Source of the DNA: Micromonospora mirobrigensis
Lineage (GTDB): Bacteria > Actinomycetota > Actinomycetes > Mycobacteriales > Micromonosporaceae
NCBI RefSeq assembly: GCF_900091555.1
Contig: NZ_FMCX01000007.1
Location: 1-64,000, forward strand
Length of the DNA stretch: 64,000 bases
Reading direction: 5' to 3'
In this document: positions 1-7,702 of the stretch, in pieces
How the letters are laid out: the number at the start of each line of letters is the position of its first letter
Position numbering within the stretch: position 1 is the first letter of the stretch
Translations under genes and position numbers: made by a program
Notes under the pieces: generated by a model
Told to the model about the DNA's origin: nothing
The model's database searches: none
Seen by the model: only the letters and a program-made list of their open reading frames with translations

Positions 1-246
1 CGCCCGATACAACAGGCGCTGCATCGCGTCCGGCCGGGCATGTCCGGCCTGCTCGGCCAACTGCCAGCACGTCTTCACCTCAAGCTCGGACAGCAGCCCG
101 GTCACGAACTGTCCCGCCGCCCGACGCGGCTCCACGCGACCAAACCGGCCCGCGAAGCAGCCCAGCACCTCGGCCAACACCCGCTCCCACCGACCAACAG
201 CTACGCTGTGGCACGCGGCCACCGCCAGATCTGATGATGTGTCCAC
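1..246 (-). CDS. IS701-family transposase, N-terminal part (runs off left edge)
   Basis: Reading leftward from a GTG at 244-246, an open frame continues to the window edge. It has the N-terminal pattern of IS701/IS4-type DDE transposases: R-W-E-R-V-L, F-G-R-V-E-P-R-R, then K-T-C-W-Q-L-A-E-Q-A-G and M-Q-R-L-L. The catalytic DDE part would lie outside the window, so I cannot tell whether it is intact. It is oriented away from the integrase remnant to its right, and its left-hand neighbours are unknown. Family assignment is by remembered motifs. A transposase probably inserted into, or beside, an older integrative element at the tRNA. Confidence 0.6.
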   Translation of the reverse strand, partial: MDTSSDLAVAACHSVAVGRWERVLAEVLGCFAGRFGRVEPRRAAGQFVTGLLSELEVKTCWQLAEQAGHARPDAMQRLLYRA

Positions 247-312
247 AACGCACAGACGATCACGCGGTGGCCGCCTCGCGTCCACCCCGGTTCACCAGCA
301 AGATCTCAAACG

Positions 313-471
313 GCGGCTGCCGTACTAGCCGACCTCGACGTCCACCCGAGAGTCGCCATGCAGGTGCTCAGGCACGCGAAATTCTCGATAACGATGGAGA
401 TCTACACCCAGGTCTCATCGAAGGCGACGAGAGAAGCCCTCAAGCGGCTCGGCGACTCACTGGCCCATTGA
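313..471 (+). pseudogene. Tyrosine integrase remnant (C-terminal ~52 residues)
   Basis: This frame encodes the last part of an actinobacterial phage/ICE-type integrase: L-D-V-H-P-R-V-A-M-Q-V-L-R-H, then S-I-T-M-E-I-Y-T-Q-V with the nucleophilic Tyr, then R-E-A-L-K-R-L-G-D-S-L before the stop. The rest of the catalytic domain and the N-terminal arm-binding domain are missing, so it is a fragment. It ends 77 bp from the 3' end of tRNA-Val, the usual position of an integrase gene next to its tRNA attachment site. The IS701 fragment to the left probably explains the truncation. I see no start codon of its own. Confidence 0.7.
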
Positions 472-507
472 CCGGACTGCTGTACAAAGCTGCTGTACGC
501 AAGCAGA

Positions 508-539
508 AAGGTCACCTCCCGTTTCCGGGAAGTGACCTT
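508..539 (-). terminator. Hairpin terminator downstream of tRNA-Val
   Basis: Two 14-nt arms, AAGGTCACCTCCCG and CGGGAAGTGACCTT, pair with one mismatch around a 4-nt loop. In the leftward (tRNA) direction the stem is followed by a short T-rich run. It sits 9 bp past the tRNA 3' end, so it most likely terminates tRNA transcription; it could also end rightward transcripts from the integrase remnant. Confidence 0.6.
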
Positions 540-548
540 TGACCTGCG

Positions 549-620
549 TGGGCGATACTGGGATCGAACCAGTGACCTCTTCGGTGTGAACGAAGCGCTC
601 TCCCGCTGAGCTAATCGCCC
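549..620 (-). tRNA. tRNA-Val (anticodon CAC)
   Basis: The minus strand folds as a standard tRNA. The acceptor arm is GGGCGAT/ATCGCCC with discriminator A. The D arm starts GCTCAGC. The anticodon stem CTTCG/CGAAG encloses the loop TTCACAC, giving anticodon CAC, which reads the valine codon GTG. The T arm is ACTGG-TTCGATC-CCAGT. CCA is not encoded. The 3' end faces the integrase remnant, so this gene was probably an attachment site for an integrative element. Confidence 0.93.
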
Positions 621-668
621 TCAGCGCCGTTGACTCTACCCGATCGTGGAGCCGGACCAAAAACCGGG

Positions 669-1145
669 TCAGTGCGTGGCGAGGTAGTGCCCGATGCGGG
701 CCACGAGGTCGATGCCGAAGCTGTACTTCAGCGACAGCCAGACCACCACGGCGACGAAGACCAGCCCGACCGACCCGAGCACGAAGCGCACCCCCAGGGA
801 CCGGGAGGTGACCCACCGGGTCCAGGCCTGGACGTGCCGGCGGGTGAAGCCGAGCAGCCGGCGGGCCCAGTGGAACTCGACGGCCCAGATGGCCAGGCCG
901 CCGATGACGATGAGCCAGCCGGGGCCGGGCAGCGGGATCAGGGCGATGCCCACGGTGACGACGAGGGCGCCGGCGATCCCGATGAAGATCTTGAGGGCGA
1001 CCCGGCCGGTGGGGTTGGACCGGATCAGGTCGAGGGTGGTGCGGAGCCGCTGCCGCCAGGCGCTGCGCGGCCGGTCGGCGACGGCGGCACCCCGGCGGCC
1101 GGATCCTGCTGCCCGACCGTTCCGGTCCCCCTGCTCCATCGGCAC
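669..1145 (-). CDS. TIGR02611-type membrane protein (PGPGW motif)
   Basis: A 158-residue protein with a hydrophilic Arg-rich N-terminus and three hydrophobic segments (about 48-70, 77-92 and 118-138). The diagnostic P-G-P-G-W motif is at 73-77 between the first two, as in the TIGR02611/PGPGW family of small integral membrane proteins of unknown function common in actinobacteria. The start could be GTG 1145 or ATG 1139. The next gene upstream (ssgB) is divergent. Function is unknown; I infer only membrane location. Confidence 0.75.
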   Translation of the reverse strand: MPMEQGDRNGRAAGSGRRGAAVADRPRSAWRQRLRTTLDLIRSNPTGRVALKIFIGIAGALVVTVGIALIPLPGPGWLIVIGGLAIWAVEFHWARRLLGFTRRHVQAWTRWVTSRSLGVRFVLGSVGLVFVAVVVWLSLKYSFGIDLVARIGHYLATH

Positions 1146-1509
1146 CCGTTACCCCCGACTTTCGGCTGCTCAAACCCCACCGTTCGGTGGACTCACGGTG
1201 GGCGCGGGATCCGTTATGGAGCATCTCTGCCCCATTTGGCCCGCGAGTGTTCCGCCGGACCGTCACCCCGGTGGACGACTGGACGTTACCGGAGTAAGTC
1301 GACGTCTGAACCACCCGAGTTCCGGGCGGACTCACGCACTGGGCAAGACCGGAAATCCTACAAGAATTTTCACATTCGCGAGGACGTTCCGACCCCCTTC
1401 CCACCACTGGGTGAAGTCAGCGTATGGCGGAGCGTAGCCAGAGGTAGCACCTGAGTATGGGAAAAGCGGGACACGCGCGTTCCGCAGCGGTGCCGGGGGG
1501 AGAACGTCC
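1146..1509. other. Intergenic region upstream of ssgB
   Basis: The 364-bp gap between two divergent genes has no convincing ORF. It carries a less GC-rich stretch around 1355-1385, and a strong ribosome site (GGGGGGAG at 1496-1503) ahead of ssgB. I saw no clear WhiG-type promoter or hairpin. Confidence 0.5.
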
Positions 1510-1941
1510 ATGAGTGTCATCCGACCGACGACCGTAGAGGTCGAGACGTCGCTAAGGCTCGTCGCACCTGACGCCACGGCCTTGCCGGTGCGGGCCAGTC
1601 TGCGCTACGACCCTGCTGACCCGTATGCGGTCCATGTCCTGTTCCATGCCGAAAGTGCCGGTGGCGAGGCGGTGAGCTGGTCGTTCGCCCGCGAGCTGCT
1701 GGTCACCGGCCTGGACGAGCCGGCCGGCATCGGTGACGTCCGGGTCTGGCCGTGGGCCACCCCGCGCGGCGACTTCGTCGCGCTGGCGCTGTCGTCGCCC
1801 GACGGCAACGCGCTCTTCGAGGTGCCGCGCAGCGTCCTGGTGCGCTTCCTGCGGCGGACCTACGTCGTCGTCCCGCGCGGCCGCGAGGCCGAGCACCTGG
1901 ACGTCGACACGGCGGTGAACCGGCTGCTCGCCGGCCGCTGA
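1510..1941 (+). CDS. ssgB: SsgB-like sporulation/cell-division protein
   Basis: The 143-residue protein has the SALP (SsgA-like) signature along its length: R-Y-D-P-A-D-P-Y-A-V-H near the N-terminus, W-S-F-A-R-E-L-L, then G-D-V-R-V-W-P-W and A-L-S-S-P-D-G. In Streptomyces SsgB helps position FtsZ for sporulation septation; SsgB is the most conserved paralogue and often the only one in non-Streptomyces genera, so I use that name. The ATG at 1510 has a G-rich ribosome site 6-14 bp upstream. It is monocistronic here. Confidence 0.85.
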   Translation: MSVIRPTTVEVETSLRLVAPDATALPVRASLRYDPADPYAVHVLFHAESAGGEAVSWSFARELLVTGLDEPAGIGDVRVWPWATPRGDFVALALSSPDGNALFEVPRSVLVRFLRRTYVVVPRGREAEHLDVDTAVNRLLAGR

Positions 1942-2020
1942 GCACAGCCATCACAGCCGCGCGGACCTGCCGGGTCCGCGCGGCTGCGGCCACCCGTCCC
2001 CGGGTACGCGGACACGTTGC

Positions 2021-2803
2021 TCACCCGTGCGTGGTCATCCCCCCGTCGACCGGGATCACCGCGCCGGTCAGGTACGCCCCGGCCCGGCTGGCCAGGAAGA
2101 TCGCCGTGCCGGCCATGTCCTCGGGGCGGCCGATCCGGCCCAGCGGCACCTGCGCCTCGATCGCCGCCCGGGATCCCGGGTCGTCCAGGGCGAAGGCCAT
2201 CATCCGGCTCTCGAACGGTCCGGGCGCGATGGCGTTGACGGTGATCCGCTCGCCGGCCAGCTGGTGGGCCAGGGTGCGGGTGAGCATGTGCACGGCGGCC
2301 TTGGTGGCGGAGTAGGCGTACACCTCCATGAGCGGCACCCGGATGCCGTCGACCGAGCCGATGGTGATCACCCGGGCCGGGTCGTCGGCGCTGGCCGCCG
2401 CGCGCAGGGCGGGCAGCAGCGCCGTGGTGAGCCGGAAGACGGCCTTGACGTTGACCGCCCAGAGCTTGTCGAAGGCGCTCTCCGGGTACGCCTCCAGCGG
2501 CGCCCCCCAGGTGGCGCCGGCGTTGTTGACCAGCACGTCGAGCCGGTCCACCCGCTCCCGGACCGCGGCGGCGAGCCCCTCGGCGCCGGCGTCGGTGCTC
2601 AGGTCCGCCGGGATCGCCTCGCACCGCCCGAGGGCGGAGAGCTCCTCCGCCACCGCCGTGCAGGCCTCCGCCCTGCGGGAGGAGATGATCACCCGGGCGC
2701 CGGCCCGGACGAACCCCTCGGCGATCATCCGGCCGATCCCTCGGGAGCCGCCGGTGACCAGGACCGTCTTGCCGTCGACCGAGAACAGATCCGTCATCCC
2801 CAT
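2021..2803 (-). CDS. SDR-family NAD(P)-dependent oxidoreductase
   Basis: A 260-residue classical short-chain dehydrogenase. The cofactor motif T-G-G-S-R-G-I-G is at 17-24, N-N-A-G at 93-96, and the catalytic Ser near 150 precedes Y-S-A-T-K (Tyr164, Lys168). It ends with the usual P-V-D-G-G-M. The first residues (FSVDGKTVLVTGG) resemble 3-oxoacyl-ACP reductase and sugar/polyol dehydrogenases, but the substrate cannot be read from sequence. An internal ATG at 2797 is an alternative start. It is divergent from the AraC regulator at 2934, which may control it. Confidence 0.85.
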   Translation of the reverse strand: MGMTDLFSVDGKTVLVTGGSRGIGRMIAEGFVRAGARVIISSRRAEACTAVAEELSALGRCEAIPADLSTDAGAEGLAAAVRERVDRLDVLVNNAGATWGAPLEAYPESAFDKLWAVNVKAVFRLTTALLPALRAAASADDPARVITIGSVDGIRVPLMEVYAYSATKAAVHMLTRTLAHQLAGERITVNAIAPGPFESRMMAFALDDPGSRAAIEAQVPLGRIGRPEDMAGTAIFLASRAGAYLTGAVIPVDGGMTTHG

Positions 2804-2933
2804 CCCATCGTCGCGCGGCCACCGATCCGGACGCTACCGAGCGGTAACCTAATCCGCCCGGCAGACCCCGGACAAGCCCCGACGCCCCCGCTCGGGATGC
2901 AACCTCCCGGAACGGCGGTTAACGTCGAAGTCG

Positions 2934-3830
2934 ATGGTCTCTTCCGGACAGCTCTCCCCGGCCACCCGTACCGACCTCTCCCCCGCCGAGATCGACACGC
3001 TCGCCCTCGGCGACCTCGCCGCCGAGCGCGGCTGGCGACGGCCGGTCCTGCTCGACGCCGACCTGCTGGTGCTGGTCACCGGCGGGCACGGCACCGTCGA
3101 GCTGGACTTCCGTCCGCTGCCCGCCCGCCCCGGCACGCTGCTGCGCGCCCACCCCGGCCAGGCGCTGCGCCGCACCGGCGCGCAGCTGGACGCCACCGTG
3201 GTCCGCTGGGAGCCGGCCGCGCTGCGCGGCCTCGACGTCGACCCGGACGCGGTGCCCACCGTGCGGCAACTCACCGGCGAGGACGAGGACGCGGTGATCA
3301 ACGAGGTCAGCCAGCTCGCCGTGGACTGCCGCCGGCACCGGGGCGTACCGGCCGCGCGGGGGTTGCTGCGCCACCAGCTCGCGGTGCTGCTGCACCGGCT
3401 CGGCCTGGCCGACGCCGCCGAGCCGGAGACCCGGCCCGAGGCCACCACGTTCCACCGGTTCTGCCGCGAGGTGGAGGCCGGCTACCAGCACAGCCGTCGG
3501 GTCGAGGACTACGCCGCCCGGCTGGGCTGCTCGGTGCGTACCCTCACCCGGGCCTGCCTGGCGGTGACCGGGCACAGCGCCAAGCAGGTCATCGACGAGC
3601 GGGTCGCGTTGCAGGCCGCCCGGATGCTGGCCGCCACCGACGAGCCGATCGCCCGGATCGGCAGGCGGCTCGGCTTCCCCGAGCCGACCAACTTCGGCCG
3701 CTTCTTCACCCGCGAGGTCGGGGTCAGCCCGGGCGCCTTCCGCGCCGGGGCGGACCAGCCCACCCCGGGCGTCCGCATCGTGCGCCCCCGCCCGCCCGCC
3801 GACCCGACCGGCGGCACCGGACAGGCATGA
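2934..3830 (+). CDS. AraC-family transcriptional regulator
   Basis: This 298-residue protein has an N-terminal cupin-like sensing region (about 15-130) and a C-terminal double helix-turn-helix (about 190-280). The latter contains the second HTH signature I-A-R-I-G-R-R-L-G-F and P-T-N-F-G-R-F-F followed by G-V-S-P-G-A-F-R, typical of AraC/XylS activators. It is divergent from the SDR gene across 130 bp, so regulation of that gene is plausible but unproven. The ligand is unknown. Confidence 0.85.
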   Translation: MVSSGQLSPATRTDLSPAEIDTLALGDLAAERGWRRPVLLDADLLVLVTGGHGTVELDFRPLPARPGTLLRAHPGQALRRTGAQLDATVVRWEPAALRGLDVDPDAVPTVRQLTGEDEDAVINEVSQLAVDCRRHRGVPAARGLLRHQLAVLLHRLGLADAAEPETRPEATTFHRFCREVEAGYQHSRRVEDYAARLGCSVRTLTRACLAVTGHSAKQVIDERVALQAARMLAATDEPIARIGRRLGFPEPTNFGRFFTREVGVSPGAFRAGADQPTPGVRIVRPRPPADPTGGTGQA

Positions 3831-3837
3831 TGGCGGG

Positions 3838-4293
3838 GTGCAGATCTCCGCGCGGGGTGACTACGCGGTACGGGCCTCACTGAGCCTCGCCACCGCGTAC
3901 CCGAAACTCATGTCCACCCAGGCCATCGCCGACGAGCAGGACATGCCGCGCAAGTTCCTCGAGGCCGTCCTGGCCGACCTGCGCCGCGCCGGCCTCGTCC
4001 GGGCCCAGCGCGGCGCCGAGGGCGGCTACACCCTCACCCACCCGCCCCGCGAGGTCACCGTCGGGTCGATCCTGCGCGCGGTGGAGGGCCCGCTGGCCGG
4101 GGTACGCGGGCTGCGCCCCGAGGAGACAAGCTACGAGGGTTCCGCCCAGCACCTGCCCGGGCTCTGGGTGGCGGTCCGGGCCGCCGTCCGGCGGGTCGTC
4201 GACGAGGTGACCCTCGCCGAGATAACCAGTGGCCGGCTCCCCGCCCACGTCCGTAGGTTGACGGCTCAGCCCGACGCCTGGGAGCCCCGCTGA
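3838..4293 (+). CDS. Rrf2-family transcriptional regulator
   Basis: A 151-residue Rrf2 protein starting at GTG 3838: Q-I-S-A-R-G-D-Y-A-V-R-A at the N-terminus, the winged HTH with I-A-D-E-Q-D-M-P-R-K-F-L-E, and the wing R-G-A-E-G-G-Y. It has no cysteines, so it cannot hold the Fe-S cluster of IscR/NsrR/RsrR and is closer in type to CymR, the cysteine-metabolism repressor. It is 7 bp after the AraC gene and convergent with the sulfonate operon ending at 4335. A role in sulfur control is a reasonable inference, not shown. Confidence 0.85.
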   Translation: MQISARGDYAVRASLSLATAYPKLMSTQAIADEQDMPRKFLEAVLADLRRAGLVRAQRGAEGGYTLTHPPREVTVGSILRAVEGPLAGVRGLRPEETSYEGSAQHLPGLWVAVRAAVRRVVDEVTLAEITSGRLPAHVRRLTAQPDAWEPR

Positions 4294-4334
4294 TGCCCAC
4301 CCGGGTCCTCGCCCGGCACCGCTGCACCGCCTGA

Positions 4335-4946
4335 CTACAACGTCGACACCACCTCCTCGTACGCCAGCCGGGGCAGCCGCTGCTGCCAGGCGTCCGGCCC
4401 GGGACGGCCGATGTTCACCAGCAGCAGCACCTCGTGCCCGCCGCCGGGCAGGAACTCGTCGCGTACCCCGGCCGGGTCGAAGCCGGCCATCGGCCCGGCG
4501 GCCAGCCCGGCGGCGCGCACCCCGAGCAGGAGGTAGCCGATCTGGAGGGTGGCGTTGAACCGGGCCTGCGCCGCCCGTTCGGCCCGGTCGGCGAGCCAGT
4601 CCCTCGCCTGTGGCCGGTGCGGGAACAGCTCCGGCAGCCGCCGGTGGAAGTCGACGTCGGCGGCGAGGACCGCCACCAGTGGGGCGGTCGCGGTCTTGTC
4701 CCGGTTGCCGGAGCTGACGTACGGCAGCAGCCGGGCCCGGGCCGCCGCCGAGCGGATCAGCAGCACCCGCAGCGGTTGCCCGTTCAGCGCCGTCGGGCCG
4801 TACCGGACCAGGTCGTGGACGGCCCGGACCTGCTCGTCGGTGACCGGCTCGTCGGTGAACGTGTTCGCCGTGCGGGCGGCCCGGAACAGCAGGTCCTGGG
4901 CCGCCCGGTCCAGCGCCAGCAGGTCCGTCAGGGCGGCGGCGGTCAC
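4335..4946 (-). CDS. RutE-like nitroreductase / malonic semialdehyde reductase
   Basis: A 203-residue nitroreductase-fold flavoprotein. It has the RutE/HadB-like start (R-A-A-R-T-A-N-T-F-T-D-E-P-V), the Y-G-P-T-A-L-N-G-Q-P-L-R FMN-binding segment, and G-P-M-A-G-F-D at about 155. RutE reduces malonic semialdehyde in the pyrimidine (Rut) pathway, but here the gene is the last of the sulfonate-type operon. It overlaps the flavin reductase by 4 bp (ATGA), so it more likely handles an aldehyde or a flavin-linked step of that pathway. The exact substrate is unknown. Confidence 0.8.
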   Translation of the reverse strand: MTAAALTDLLALDRAAQDLLFRAARTANTFTDEPVTDEQVRAVHDLVRYGPTALNGQPLRVLLIRSAAARARLLPYVSSGNRDKTATAPLVAVLAADVDFHRRLPELFPHRPQARDWLADRAERAAQARFNATLQIGYLLLGVRAAGLAAGPMAGFDPAGVRDEFLPGGGHEVLLLVNIGRPGPDAWQQRLPRLAYEEVVSTL

Positions 4947-5482
4947 GCGGCCACCGGCGTCGCGGCGGTGGTGTAGCCGCCCCGGTGGTGGACCAGCGGC
5001 TCACCGTCCTCCCCCGCGTACAGGGCGAGCGGTTCGGCGATCACCAGGGCGTGGTCGCCGGCCGGGATCCGGTGCACCACCCGGCAGACCAGCCGGCCCA
5101 GCACCCCGTCGAGCAGCGGCAGCCCGAACGGCCCGGGTGTCCAGTGCGGATGGGCGGCGAACCGGTCGACGCCGCTGGTGGCGAAGGCCCGGGCCGCGTC
5201 GGACTGGCCGGCGCGCAGCAGGTGCACCGCGACGTGCTCGGCGCGGGCCACCACCGGCCAGCTCGACGAGGCCGTGCCGAGGCAGAAGGAGACCAGTGGC
5301 GGGTCCAGCGACACGGAGGTGAACGAGGTGGCGGTGAAGCCGGCGCGGACCGGTTGGCCGAGGCCACCCAGGCAGGCCGGTTCGGCGGTGCCCCGGGCCA
5401 CCGCGGTGACCACCGTGACGGTGGCGGCCTGGCGGCGCAGCAGCGCCCGGAACGCGTCGGTGTCCAGCGGCTCGCCGTTCAC
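4943..5482 (-). CDS. Flavin reductase (RutF/HpaC-type)
   Basis: This 179-residue protein matches the flavin-reductase-like family. It has the N-terminal T-V-V-T pattern, G-F-T-A-T-S-F-T-S-V-S-L-D-P-P-L-V-S-F-C-L binding FMN, and a C-terminal GDH motif (A-G-D-H-A-L-V-I). It would supply reduced FMN to the monooxygenase encoded immediately upstream (4-bp overlaps on both sides). A flavin reductase beside a two-component LLM monooxygenase is standard in sulfonate or NTA oxidation operons. Confidence 0.87.
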   Translation of the reverse strand: MNGEPLDTDAFRALLRRQAATVTVVTAVARGTAEPACLGGLGQPVRAGFTATSFTSVSLDPPLVSFCLGTASSSWPVVARAEHVAVHLLRAGQSDAARAFATSGVDRFAAHPHWTPGPFGLPLLDGVLGRLVCRVVHRIPAGDHALVIAEPLALYAGEDGEPLVHHRGGYTTAATPVAA

Positions 5483-6816
5483 GCCGTCACCAGCTCACGC
5501 CGCGCGGCGTACCCGCTGGCCGGGCGGGGCAGGCCGTAGTGCTCGCGCAGGGTGCGCCCGGCGTACTCGTGGCGGAACAGGCCACGGGCGCGCAGCAGCG
5601 GCACCACGTGGTCGACGAACGCCTCCAGCCCGGACGGCAGCAGTGGCGGCATGATGTTGAACCCGTCGGCGGCGCCGGAGGTGAACCACAGCTCGATCTG
5701 GTCGGCGATCTGCTCCGGGGTGCCGGCCACCACCCGGTGTCCCCGGCCGCCGCCGAGCCGGCCGATCAGCTGCCGGATGGTCAGCCGCTCCCGCCGGGCC
5801 AGGTCGACCACCAGCTGGTAGCGGCTCTGGTGGGACTGGACCGCGCTGACGTCGGGCAGGTCGGGCAGCGGTCCGTCCAGCGGCAGCCCGGTCAGGTCCA
5901 GGCCGGTCATCCCGGAGAGTTGGGCCAGGGCGTGCTCGGGGACGATCAGCGCCTCCAGCTCGGCGGCGAGGGCCCGCGCCTCGGCCTCGGTGCCGCCGAC
6001 CACCGGGGCGATGCCGGGCAGCACCTTCACCCCGTCGGGGTCCCGGCCGGCGGCGGTGGTGGCCCGCTTCAGGGCGGCGTAGAAGGACTGCCCGTCGGCG
6101 AGGGTCTGCTGGGCGGTGAAGACCGCCTCGGCGTACCGGGCGGCGAAGGCGATGCCGTCGGCCGAGGAGCCGGCCTGCACCAGCAGCGGCCGGCCCTGCG
6201 GCGGGCGGGGGGTGTTCAGCGGGCCGTGCACCCGGAAGTGCGCGCCGGCGTGGTCGATCTCGTGGACCCGGTCGGTGTCGGCGAAGACCCCGGCGGCGGT
6301 GTCCAGCAGCAGGGCGTCGTCCTCCCAGCTGTCCCAGAGCTTGATCGCCACGTCGACGAACTCGGCGGCCCGCCGGTAGCGCTCGGCGTGCGCGGGATGG
6401 TCGTGCAGGTTGAAGTTGCGGGCCTCCCGGGCCTGGGCGGAGGTGACGATGTTCCAGCCGGCCCGGCCGCCGCTGAGGTGGTCCAGCGAGGCGAACTTGC
6501 GGGCCAGGTTGAACGGCTCGTTGTAGGTGGTCGAGGCGGTGGCGATCAGCCCGATGTGTTCGGTGACGCCGGCCAGCGCGGCGAGCAGGGTGAGCGGCTC
6601 GAAGACGGCCTGGATGTTGTGCCGGACGGCCGGGCCCACGGCGAGCCCGTCGGCGAGGAAGACCGAGTCGAGGGTGCCGCGTTCGGCGATCCGGGCCAGC
6701 TCCTGGAAGTGCTTCACGTCGGCGACCCGGCGCGGGTCGGTACGCGGGTGCCGCCAGGCCGCCTCGTGGTGGCCGACGCCCATCAGGAACGCGTTGAGGT
6801 GCAGGGTGCGGGACAT
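5479..6816 (-). CDS. FMN-dependent monooxygenase, NtaA/SnaA/DszA family
   Basis: A 445-residue luciferase-like monooxygenase of the nitrilotriacetate/DszA group. Family marks are F-L-M-G-V-G-H-H-E-A-A-W-R-H-P near the N-terminus, G-W-N-I-V-T-S at about 148, A-R-N-F-N, G-T-P-E-Q-I-A-D-Q-I, and the C-terminal L-R-E-H-Y-G-L-P-R-P. These enzymes use FMNH2 and O2 to oxidise C-S or C-N bonds, and in sulfur-starvation operons they desulfonate organosulfur compounds. Its partner flavin reductase is encoded next, and the importer genes lie upstream. The actual substrate is not evident. Confidence 0.85.
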   Translation of the reverse strand: MSRTLHLNAFLMGVGHHEAAWRHPRTDPRRVADVKHFQELARIAERGTLDSVFLADGLAVGPAVRHNIQAVFEPLTLLAALAGVTEHIGLIATASTTYNEPFNLARKFASLDHLSGGRAGWNIVTSAQAREARNFNLHDHPAHAERYRRAAEFVDVAIKLWDSWEDDALLLDTAAGVFADTDRVHEIDHAGAHFRVHGPLNTPRPPQGRPLLVQAGSSADGIAFAARYAEAVFTAQQTLADGQSFYAALKRATTAAGRDPDGVKVLPGIAPVVGGTEAEARALAAELEALIVPEHALAQLSGMTGLDLTGLPLDGPLPDLPDVSAVQSHQSRYQLVVDLARRERLTIRQLIGRLGGGRGHRVVAGTPEQIADQIELWFTSGAADGFNIMPPLLPSGLEAFVDHVVPLLRARGLFRHEYAGRTLREHYGLPRPASGYAARRELVTA

Positions 6817-6841
6817 GGGGTTTCCTCTCAGCGAGCGGGGC

Positions 6842-7702
6842 TCAGGCGGTGGGGTCGACGCGCCAGGTGGAGAAGCGGCGTTCCCCGGCGACGAGGAGCT
6901 GGTTGACGACCAGGCCGATGGCGGAGATCGTGATGATGCCGGCGTACATGTCGGGGATGGCGAAGTTGTACTGCGCGTAGTTCACGAGGTAGCCGAGCCC
7001 GGCCTTCGCCCCGACCATCTCGGCCGCGACCAGCACCAGGATCGAGTACGCCCCGGCCAGCCGGACGCCGGTGAAGATGGTCGGCACGGCCGCCGGCAGG
7101 ATCACCTTCTGGAACAGCCGCAGGTGGTTCAGCCCCATCGAGCGGGCCGAGCGGACCAGCAGCGGGTCGACGCCCTTCACCCCGGCGATGGTGTTCAGCA
7201 GGATCGGCCAGGAGCAGGCGTAGAGCACCAGGGCGATCTTGGAGGTCTCGCCGAGGCCGAGGATGAGCACGAAGACCGGCAGCAGGGCCAGCGCGGCGGT
7301 GTTGCGGAACACCTCCAGCAGCGGGCCGAGCAGCTCCGCGAGCGGCCGGTACCAGCCGATCAGCAGCCCGAGCGGGATGGCGGTGAGCACGGCCAGGCCG
7401 AGGCCGGTGAGCGAGCGGGTGAGGCTGGCGCCCACGTGCTCGGCGAGCTGCCCGCTGGCCAGCAGCGCCCACCAGGCGGTCAGCACCTCCGACAGCGGCG
7501 GCAGGAAGACCCGGTCGACCAGTCCGACGCGCGGCGCGGTCTCCCAGACGGCGGCCAGGGCGAGCAGGGCGGCGGAGCGGTGCAGCGCCCGCCCGCCGAG
7601 GCCGAGCAGCCGGCCGGGCAGCGTGGGCCGCGCGGTGGAAGCCGCCGGGGTGGGGGCGGGCCGGGCCGCCAGCCGGGTGGGTCGTTCGGCGATGTCAACC
7701 AA
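6842..7702 (-). CDS. ABC transporter permease (SsuC/TauC type)
   Basis: A 286-residue permease with about six transmembrane segments and the BPD-transport EAA-like loop (G-V-K-G-V-D-P-L-L-V-R-S-A-R-S-M-G-L-N) at about 185-205. It resembles nitrate/sulfonate/taurine permeases. It overlaps the ATPase gene by 8 bp and precedes the monooxygenase by 25 bp, so it belongs to the same leftward operon. Confidence 0.88.
   Translation of the reverse strand: MVDIAERPTRLAARPAPTPAASTARPTLPGRLLGLGGRALHRSAALLALAAVWETAPRVGLVDRVFLPPLSEVLTAWWALLASGQLAEHVGASLTRSLTGLGLAVLTAIPLGLLIGWYRPLAELLGPLLEVFRNTAALALLPVFVLILGLGETSKIALVLYACSWPILLNTIAGVKGVDPLLVRSARSMGLNHLRLFQKVILPAAVPTIFTGVRLAGAYSILVLVAAEMVGAKAGLGYLVNYAQYNFAIPDMYAGIITISAIGLVVNQLLVAGERRFSTWRVDPTA

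Noticed and set aside
4335..5482. Complete Rut pyrimidine-degradation operon
   Set aside because: RutE- and RutF-like genes are present, but RutA, RutB, RutC, RutD and RutG are absent. The neighbours fit organosulfur uptake.
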